The position numbers and the translations under genes are program-made. A stretch of 10,338 nt of DNA from CAYLLT01 sp964591605 (GTDB taxonomy: Bacteria > Planctomycetota > Phycisphaerae > UBA1845 > PWPN01): assembly GCA_964591605.1 (NCBI GenBank), contig CAZQEN010000287.1, positions 1 through 10,338 of the forward strand, given 5' to 3'. A model generated the notes under the pieces. It was not told where the DNA came from. It saw nothing but the letters and a program-made list of their open reading frames with translations, and made no database searches. Positions 1 through 4,625 of the stretch are shown one piece after another (positions within the stretch are counted from its first letter, which is position 1; each line of letters starts with the position of its first letter).

Positions 1-1718
1 AGCAGGTGCTCGACGCCCAGCTCGCCGCCCGCGACCACACTGGTGGATGCCTCTACACGGCCGTTACCGACTGCGGCGCCGGCGGCCTGAGCAGTGCCGT
101 GGGCGAAATGGGGTCGAAACTCGGCGCCACCGTCGATCTCGAAAAGGTGCCGCTCAAGTACAGCGGCCTGCGCTACGACGAAATCTGGATCAGCGAAGCC
201 CAGGAACGCATGGTTTTCAGCGTCCCCCCCAACAACTGGCCCGCCTTCAAGGCGATCTGCGACGCCGAAAACGTCGAAGCCACCGCAATCGGCGAATTCC
301 GCAGCGACGGCCGCCTCATCCTCCGCTACGCCGGAACGACCGTCGGCGAAATCGACTGCCACTTCCTCCACGAAGGCATCCCACGCATGCGTCGTGACGC
401 GGCGTGGCAAATCGAGCCCGAAGCGCAAGCGAGGGGTTCGCGCGGTGATGCCGCGGATAATCAGGACGCACAGGAGCCGGGCGGCTCACGCAACTCAAAA
501 ACGAAGCCCGAAGCGCAAGCGAAAGATTCAAGTGACAGCGCTGCGAAGGATCGAGAGAACCAAGGGCCAAGAGAGTGTGAAGGCGGGCATCAGTACCAGA
601 AATCGGCAATCGGCAAGCGGCAATCGGAAACTAATCGACAATCCGCAATCCGCAATCCGCAATTAACCTGCGATTCCCTCCTCGCCTTGCTTCGCCGCCT
701 CAACACCGCCAGCAAAGAGTGGGTCATCCGCCAGTACGACCACGAGGTCCAGGGCGGCAGCGTGATCAAACCGCTGGTGGGCCCCGGCCAGGGCCCGTCC
801 GATGCGGCCGTCATCCGCCCCGTACTCGGCTCGAACAAGGGCATCGCGATCGGATGCGGCATCTGCCCGACATTTGTGGAACCGGCTTCCAGCCGGTCAT
901 ACGCCGATCCCGATCCCTACTGGATGGCGATTGCCGCCATCGACGAGGCCATCCGCAACGTCGTCTGCGTCGGCGGCGACCCGCGCCGTACGGCCATCCT
1001 CGACAACTTCTGCTGGGGCAACTGCGACGACCCGCAGAACATGGGCGCCCTCGTCCGCGCTTGCCAGGCCTGCTACGACGCGGCCATCGCCTACGGCGCG
1101 CCCTTCATCTCCGGCAAGGACTCACTCAACAACGAATTCGCCATCGACCCCGCCGACGCGCAGCGCCTCACCGCCCGCATTCCGCTCGTCAACAATCGCA
1201 TCCGGATCCCCGGTACGCTTTTGGTCAGCGCGATCAGCATCATCGAGGACGTCAGCAGATGCGTGACGGCGGATCTCAAGCCAGACGAAGGCAGCCGACT
1301 GTACTTCCTGGGAGCACCTGAGCGAACCTGGGGTGAACCTGGCGGCCACACGCTTTCGCGCAGCGCACTGCTGCACGAGACAGTCGCGAAGTGGATCGCC
1401 GCCGGCCAGGTGGTCGCCGCCCACGACGTCAGCGACGGCGGGATCCTCTGCGCCATCGCAGAAATGGCGCTGGCGGGCCGCTGCGGTGTTCGCGTGCAGG
1501 CTGATACCGGGAAAGGGAACCTGCTCTCTGCAATTCCGTCCGGTTATGTCGTTCAGACATCCCAGGCAGTCGGCAAGCCGCCGCCCGAACTGATGTGGCT
1601 TGAACTGGGTCGCCCACAGAGGGAGGAGCGGATGGACGTGGACACGGGAACAGGCAAGGCCTGGAACGTCACCCTCGCGGACCTTACCGCCGCGTGGCGG
1701 CAGCCGCTCGGCTGGTAG
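1..1718 (+). CDS. purL: Phosphoribosylformylglycinamidine synthase, large subunit PurL (3' part; 5' end outside window)
   Basis: PurL converts FGAR, glutamine and ATP to FGAM in purine synthesis, in the cytoplasm. The frame is open from the window edge (codons in phase with position 3), so the GTG at 6 is an internal valine. Counting from that codon, family landmarks are TDCGAGGLSSAVGEM (residues 21-35), ASKEWVIRQYDHEVQGG (235-251), GPSDAAV (263-269), DPYWMA..AIDEAIRNVV, DNFCWGN, FISGKDSLNNE and HDVSDGGI near the C-terminus. It ends at TAG 1716-1718 with no glutamine amidotransferase domain, so a separate PurQ is expected. Two stretches are alien to the family: about residues 136-221 (repeat-derived linker) and about 289-298 (palindromic repeat). 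The C-terminal motif usually read as F-x-E-x-P/S-x-R appears as SAIPSGYVVQ, and the segment before it looks shortened. Function is probably retained because the frame is intact and the core motifs survive; slow decay cannot be excluded. Confidence 0.95.
   Translation, partial: QVLDAQLAARDHTGGCLYTAVTDCGAGGLSSAVGEMGSKLGATVDLEKVPLKYSGLRYDEIWISEAQERMVFSVPPNNWPAFKAICDAENVEATAIGEFRSDGRLILRYAGTTVGEIDCHFLHEGIPRMRRDAAWQIEPEAQARGSRGDAADNQDAQEPGGSRNSKTKPEAQAKDSSDSAAKDRENQGPRECEGGHQYQKSAIGKRQSETNRQSAIRNPQLTCDSLLALLRRLNTASKEWVIRQYDHEVQGGSVIKPLVGPGQGPSDAAVIRPVLGSNKGIAIGCGICPTFVEPASSRSYADPDPYWMAIAAIDEAIRNVVCVGGDPRRTAILDNFCWGNCDDPQNMGALVRACQACYDAAIAYGAPFISGKDSLNNEFAIDPADAQRLTARIPLVNNRIRIPGTLLVSAISIIEDVSRCVTADLKPDEGSRLYFLGAPERTWGEPGGHTLSRSALLHETVAKWIAAGQVVAAHDVSDGGILCAIAEMALAGRCGVRVQADTGKGNLLSAIPSGYVVQTSQAVGKPPPELMWLELGRPQREERMDVDTGTGKAWNVTLADLTAAWRQPLGW
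415..522 (+). repeat. Pair of SPKRKR-type dispersed repeats inside purL
   Basis: The 18-base core AGCCCGAAGCGCAAGCGA occurs exactly at 415-432 and 505-522, 90 bases apart, so both copies fall in the same phase of purL and read PEAQA. In another forward frame the same DNA reads SPKRKR, and in reverse it reads SLALRA, peptides I associate with dispersed planctomycete repeats. The DNA between the copies shows no further internal similarity, so this is two insertions or a copied core rather than a simple tandem duplication. Confidence 0.75.
602..664 (+). repeat. Degenerate 7-bp tandem tract (ATCGGCA / ATCCGCA family) inside purL
   Basis: Eight heptamers can be laid out: ATCGGCA twice, AGCGGCA, ATCGGAA, a 4-base ACTA break, ATCGACA, then ATCCGCA three times, followed by ATT. 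In the purL frame this encodes the low-complexity segment around residues 199-220, rich in S, A, I, R, N and Q. Because seven is not a multiple of three, unit gain or loss would usually break the frame. A second, shorter tract of the same family lies at 6360-6389. Confidence 0.8.
877..900 (+). repeat. GTGFQPV-type palindromic dispersed repeat inside purL
   Basis: ACCGGCT (881-887) and AGCCGGT (891-897) are perfect inverted arms around a TCC loop. In the neighbouring frame the element reads GTGFQPV, a peptide recurrent in planctomycete proteins. In the purL frame it reads roughly FVEPASSRS, placed where the family normally has a short link (NPRYG-like) before DPYWMA, so it appears to be an in-frame insertion of about 27-30 bases. 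Confidence 0.75.
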
Positions 1719-1724
1719 TGGCTT

Positions 1725-1743
1725 TATGACATAAAATGTCATA
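1725..1743 (+). promoter_or_regulatory. Perfect palindrome before the toxin gene; candidate autoregulatory operator
   Basis: TATGACAT (1725-1732) and ATGTCATA (1736-1743) are perfect 8-base inverted arms around AAA. The site begins six bases after the purL stop and ends four bases before the toxin ATG. It is AT-rich in a GC-rich region. TAAAAT (1732-1737) inside it resembles a -10 box, and so does TAGAAT (1742-1747), but I see no good -35. Toxin-antitoxin operons are usually repressed by their own antitoxin at such palindromes, and the downstream antitoxin has a helix-turn-helix. The operator role is inference. Confidence 0.6.
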
Positions 1744-1747
1744 GAAT

Positions 1748-2002
1748 ATGCTCAAGCTCGTTTACGAGAGCGATGTGCTGGCAGACGTGGAGCGTCTGCC
1801 CAGGGTGATTCGGACCCGCGTCCTGCAGCTCCTGACCCGCCTGGAGCGCTGGCCGAAAGTCAGCGGAGCGAAGCCCCTGCGGGGTAAGCTCGCCGGCCGT
1901 TTTCGGATGCGAACGGGGGATTACCGAGTGCAATTCCGCGTCGAGCCCGACCGGATCGTGGTAGAGAAGGTTGGACACCGCGATGGATTCTACGACGAGT
2001 AA
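1748..2002 (+). CDS. RelE/ParE-family toxin of a type II toxin-antitoxin module
   Basis: This 84-residue protein has the length and C-terminal pattern of the RelE/ParE fold: a helical N-terminal half (residues 8-36), then the strand region GRFRMRTGDYRVQFRV (50-65) and the ending VGHRDGFYDE (75-84). In RelE-type toxins, basic and aromatic residues in these strands contact ribosome-bound mRNA; here R51, R53, R55, R60, H77 and Y82 are candidates. ParE members instead poison gyrase, and the sequence alone does not decide between them. The ATG at 1748 follows the palindrome by four bases, with no clear Shine-Dalgarno, so the message may be leaderless or nearly so. The toxin precedes the antitoxin, as in HigBA-like operons; the gap is six bases. 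Confidence 0.88.
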   Translation: MLKLVYESDVLADVERLPRVIRTRVLQLLTRLERWPKVSGAKPLRGKLAGRFRMRTGDYRVQFRVEPDRIVVEKVGHRDGFYDE

Positions 2003-2008
2003 AAGAGC

Positions 2009-2359
2009 ATGATCCAGACACTGGAAATCGAGGGCAAGCGTTACGTTCTGTTGAAGGAGACGGAGTATCGACGACTCGCGGCTTCGCACGCCGGCCGCGC
2101 ACTGGACGCCGACTTGCCACCCTTGCCAGAACCCGATGAGCGTGGGCACGTCCCGGCGATCGAGTACACCCGCGCCTCCATCGCTCGTCAGATCATCCGC
2201 GAGCGGATCGCTGCCGGTCTCTCACAACAACGACTCGCGAAGCTCGCGGGCGTTCGGCAGGAAACCCTTTCACGTATCGAGTCCGGCAAGCACACGCCCA
2301 CGCTGCGGACAATCAAGAAAATCGACAGAGTTCTGGCAGCTCGACGAAAACGGAAATGA
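2009..2359 (+). CDS. XRE-type helix-turn-helix antitoxin
   Basis: The 116-residue product has two parts. Residues 1-25 (EIEGKRYVLLKETEYRRL) resemble the N-terminal strand-helix of Phd/YefM-like proteins. Residues 60-112 form an XRE/HTH_3 domain, with LSQQRLAKLAGVRQETLSRIE followed by SGKHTPTLRTI, the usual recognition-helix and wing-side pattern. The linker 35-50 is rich in proline and acidic residues and could thread onto the toxin. The gene starts six bases after the toxin stop. Its likely roles are neutralising the toxin and repressing the operon, probably at the palindrome 1725-1743. It ends in a basic tail (ARRKRK). Its stop overlaps the next start (ATGA). Family assignment is firm; pairing with the toxin is inferred from adjacency. 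Confidence 0.87.
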   Translation: MIQTLEIEGKRYVLLKETEYRRLAASHAGRALDADLPPLPEPDERGHVPAIEYTRASIARQIIRERIAAGLSQQRLAKLAGVRQETLSRIESGKHTPTLRTIKKIDRVLAARRKRK

Positions 2360-2790
2360 GCAGCGAACCGGATGCTTATTGCCTGGGGTGTGGCTGCGTG
2401 TTGCGCGGCCTGAGGACACCTCGCTGCCCCGAGTGTGGTCAACCCTACGATCCCGCAGATCCGGGAACATTTGTCGCAGCAGACCGCGCCCCCAGCCTCG
2501 CGGTCCGACTGCGAAATCCCCCAGGCCCGCTCGATTTCGGAATCTGCGGTGTTGCTTTGCTCGTCTCCCTCGCGGCCAGGCAGGGAGGACATCTGGCAGG
2601 TCTCCTCTGGCTGATGTCCTTGCCCATTGTCGTTGCTGCGGCTACCCTCTTGGTCTGTCGGATCTTGTTGCTGGGCCTGACGCTGCTGTTCTATCCAGAG
2701 CTCAAGGTGAGCGCGGGTGAGTACGAGTTGGCGCGATGGATGGCAATGGCGGGTCTGCTCGCAGCAGCACTCACGACAGTGTGGCTGTGA
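2356..2790 (+). CDS. Small zinc-ribbon membrane protein, function unknown
   Basis: This 144-residue protein begins with a zinc-ribbon: C9-x2-C12, then C24-x2-C27 in the context LRGLRTPRCPECGQPYDP, a module repeatedly found at the N-terminus of planctomycete membrane proteins. C14 is an additional cysteine. Hydrophobic stretches at about 60-76, 81-113 (long enough for one or two passes) and 126-143 predict three or four membrane segments, with the ribbon probably cytoplasmic. The start codon overlaps the antitoxin stop in ATGA (2356-2359), so translational coupling is likely. No enzymatic motif is visible. It may be a passenger of the toxin-antitoxin transcript or belong with maf downstream; I cannot assign a role. 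Confidence 0.8.
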   Translation: MSSEPDAYCLGCGCVLRGLRTPRCPECGQPYDPADPGTFVAADRAPSLAVRLRNPPGPLDFGICGVALLVSLAARQGGHLAGLLWLMSLPIVVAAATLLVCRILLLGLTLLFYPELKVSAGEYELARWMAMAGLLAAALTTVWL

Positions 2791-2798
2791 ACCCGGCC

Positions 2799-2802
2799 GG
2801 AG
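2799..2802 (+). promoter_or_regulatory. Shine-Dalgarno deciding the maf start
   Basis: GGAG lies eight bases before ATG 2811, the right spacing. An upstream in-frame ATG at 2736 would add 25 residues of non-family sequence and overlap the preceding gene by 55 bases, so 2811 is preferred. Confidence 0.6.
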
Positions 2803-2810
2803 CGAGCGAC

Positions 2811-3398
2811 ATGGCATCAACCCCCCTCATCCTCGCCTCCCAGAGCCCTCGCCGTGCGGACCTGCTGCGCGAGGCGGGGATCGCCTTTGAGATCGTCCCG
2901 CCCCGCTATGGCGAGCCCGAGCCCGAGACGTGGCGCCATTCACCCGCCGAGCTCGCGGAAGCCACCAGCTACTTCAAGGCCGCCAGCGTCGCTGCCGATC
3001 ATCGCGACCGCCTCATTCTTGGGGCCGATACCACCGTGTCCTCTGAGGACGGCCGTCTCTTTGGCAAAGCCGCCGACGCGGAGCAGGCCCGGCGGATTCT
3101 CTCCTCGCTCATGGGCACCACGCACCAGGTTATCACCGGCATCACCCTGCTCCACGCGGCCGGGGGCCGCCGCCAGATCCGCCACGACGTCACCCACGTC
3201 ACCATGCGCCGCCTCACCGACGATCAGCTCGACGAGTACATCCGCGGCGGTCAGTGGCAGGGCAAAGCCGGCGCTTACGGCATCCAGGACGAGAATGACC
3301 CCTTCGTCGAACGCATCGATGGCAGCTTCAGCAACGTGGTGGGGCTGCCCGTCGAGCTCCTGCAGAAAATGCTCAAGTCATTTGGCTCCATGCGCTAA
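2811..3398 (+). CDS. maf: Maf family nucleoside triphosphate pyrophosphatase
   Basis: Maf proteins hydrolyse non-canonical or excess nucleoside triphosphates to monophosphates in the cytoplasm and have been linked to septum control. The 195-residue product has the N-terminal signature LILASQSPRRADLLREAG (residues 6-23), the metal-site motif GADT (71-74, catalytic Asp73), MGTTHQVITGITLL (101-114), GKAGAYGIQ (151-159) and the C-terminal FSNVVGLPVELL (173-184). Length and motif order match a complete member. The YGIQ ending favours the YhdE-like dTTP/UTP branch over the YceF (m7GTP) branch, a tentative call. FGKA (84-87) stands where many members have GKP. The gene follows the zinc-ribbon gene by 20 bases on the same strand and could share its transcript. 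Confidence 0.93.
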   Translation: MASTPLILASQSPRRADLLREAGIAFEIVPPRYGEPEPETWRHSPAELAEATSYFKAASVAADHRDRLILGADTTVSSEDGRLFGKAADAEQARRILSSLMGTTHQVITGITLLHAAGGRRQIRHDVTHVTMRRLTDDQLDEYIRGGQWQGKAGAYGIQDENDPFVERIDGSFSNVVGLPVELLQKMLKSFGSMR

Positions 3399-3504
3399 GG
3401 TGTTCGGGTCCTTCCCCGCCAACAGCGTCCGGGCCGCACGCTTTTCCTGCACCGCCCGTCCCCCATTGCCCGATGAATCCCCGACGACTAATATGCCGGC
3501 CTTC

Positions 3505-4485
3505 ATGAACCGCACCGGTGAGGGCCGGTCCAGCCATCAGAAGGGTCAGGTCTTGTTCAGTCACGATTGCCACGGTTCCGCCTCTCAAGCACCCGGCCGC
3601 CGTCTGATTCCCGAAGCCAGGTTCATCCACGCGCTGCAGCCCGCGGCACACTCCCGCAGGCCGCAGCGCACCAGGTGGTGTCTGATCGCCGCGACGGCCT
3701 GCGTGGGGCTCGGCGCAGGATGCGGCATCCCCGTCAAACACATCACGCCGCAGCGGGCCGGCCAGGGCTACGTGATCGTCCTGCCCGGAATCGAAGGCGC
3801 CGGCTACTGGAACGCCAGCATCGCCAACGGACTCGTAGACGGCGGCGTCCCGTCGCAGATCGAGGTATACGACTGGACCCTCACCGGCGCGATGTTCGTC
3901 GCGAATCTCCGCTTCAAGTGGCGCAATGAACAGGAAGCCGTCAAAATCGCCCGTAAAATCACCGCCTATCAGGATCAGCATCCCGGCCGGCCGGTGCACC
4001 TCATCGGCCACTCCGGCGGCGGCGGCATCGCCGTCATGGCCCTCGAGCATCTTCCCGCCGACCGCCAGATCGCCAGCGCCCTTCTGCTCGCTCCGGCCAT
4101 CGCCCCGAACTACGACCTTCGGCAGGCCCTGCGTCACACCCGCTATGGTATTTGGAGCTATTACTCCCCCTATGACGTCGGTTTCCTGGGCGCCGGGACC
4201 ACGATCCTGGGCACCATCGACGGCCAACACACGCGGGCGGCCGGCAATGTCCCGTTCGTCGTGCCCGCGGGCCTGAGCCCCGAAGAGCGACGCACCTACA
4301 TGGCCAAGCTCCACCAGCAGCCCTACACCAAACAGATGGCCCGGGACGGTCACTACGGCGGACATGGGGGTTGGGCCAGCCGGGCCTTCGTGCAACACTG
4401 GCTGGCGCCCGTCCTTTTATCGCAGTTTGATGAGCGCAGCGGCTACGCCGCCCAGGGGGGAACCGCCGCTTATCAGCACCGCTGA
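3505..4485 (+). CDS. Exported alpha/beta-hydrolase-like protein, substrate unknown
   Basis: With the ATG at 3505 the product has 326 residues. After a 50-residue polar leader comes a basic stretch (R51-R57) and a hydrophobic segment (58-72) ending at C73, like a signal peptide. The lipobox is weak (G-A-G-C rather than L-x-x-C), so lipid attachment is uncertain. The mature part has the alpha/beta-hydrolase order: YVIVLPGIEGAG (89-100, first strand and oxyanion region), LIGHSGGGG (166-174, nucleophile elbow, Ser170), candidate acids D224 (SPYDVG) or D239 (TIDG), and a histidine near the end (H283 or H287, in GHYGGHGGW). This suggests an esterase, lipase or amidase acting in the periplasm. The start is unsure: there is no good Shine-Dalgarno, ATG 3493 is also in frame, and the leader is unusually long. 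Confidence 0.75.
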   Translation: MNRTGEGRSSHQKGQVLFSHDCHGSASQAPGRRLIPEARFIHALQPAAHSRRPQRTRWCLIAATACVGLGAGCGIPVKHITPQRAGQGYVIVLPGIEGAGYWNASIANGLVDGGVPSQIEVYDWTLTGAMFVANLRFKWRNEQEAVKIARKITAYQDQHPGRPVHLIGHSGGGGIAVMALEHLPADRQIASALLLAPAIAPNYDLRQALRHTRYGIWSYYSPYDVGFLGAGTTILGTIDGQHTRAAGNVPFVVPAGLSPEERRTYMAKLHQQPYTKQMARDGHYGGHGGWASRAFVQHWLAPVLLSQFDERSGYAAQGGTAAYQHR

Positions 4486-4536
4486 ACGAGGCCACCGCCG
4501 GCCGGGGAGCACTCCATCGAACGCAACTCAATCTAT

Positions 4537-4550
4537 GGCAAAGGTTTGCC
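4537..4550 (+). promoter_or_regulatory. Palindrome immediately upstream of the -35 box; candidate regulator site
   Basis: GGCAAA (4537-4542) and TTTGCC (4545-4550) are perfect 6-base arms around GG. The centre lies about 46 bases before the expected transcription start of the signalling gene, a common position for activator binding. There is no T-run after it, so an intrinsic terminator of the hydrolase gene is less likely. Confidence 0.4.
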
Positions 4551-4554
4551 GACA

Positions 4555-4583
4555 TTGAAAGGGTCGGATAGCGCTTATATAAT
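4555..4583 (+). promoter_or_regulatory. Near-consensus sigma-70-type promoter
   Basis: TTGAAA (4555-4560; consensus TTGACA) and TATAAT (4578-4583; perfect) are separated by exactly 17 bases. Transcription would begin around 4590. That places the in-frame TTG at 4587 at or before the start of the message and supports the ATG at 4626 as the true start of the downstream gene, leaving a leader of about 35 bases. Confidence 0.75.
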
Positions 4584-4625
4584 GGTTTGCTTTGGGCAAC
4601 CCCGATCCTGAGGTTCAATCCGAAG

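Noticed and set aside
600..665. CRISPR-like array
   Set aside because: The repeated units are only seven bases and directly adjacent, with no spacers and no cas genes nearby.
2736..2810. Upstream in-frame start for maf, giving 220 residues
   Set aside because: The extra 25 residues do not belong to the family and would overlap the preceding gene. The GGAG at 2799-2802 fits ATG 2811.
2854..3492. Long upstream extension of the hydrolase frame through maf
   Set aside because: The translation over maf is a proline/serine/arginine-rich shadow of another frame. The hydrolase signal-like segment and domain begin only after 3600.
3373..4398. 341-codon open frame on the minus strand opposite the hydrolase gene
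   Set aside because: It lies antisense to a gene with clear hydrolase motifs, and its translation has no recognisable family pattern. Long antisense frames are common in GC-rich DNA.
4587..4625. TTG start for the signalling protein, giving 569 residues
   Set aside because: It coincides with the expected transcription start of the 4555-4583 promoter and adds no domain sequence. ATG 4626 is preferred.
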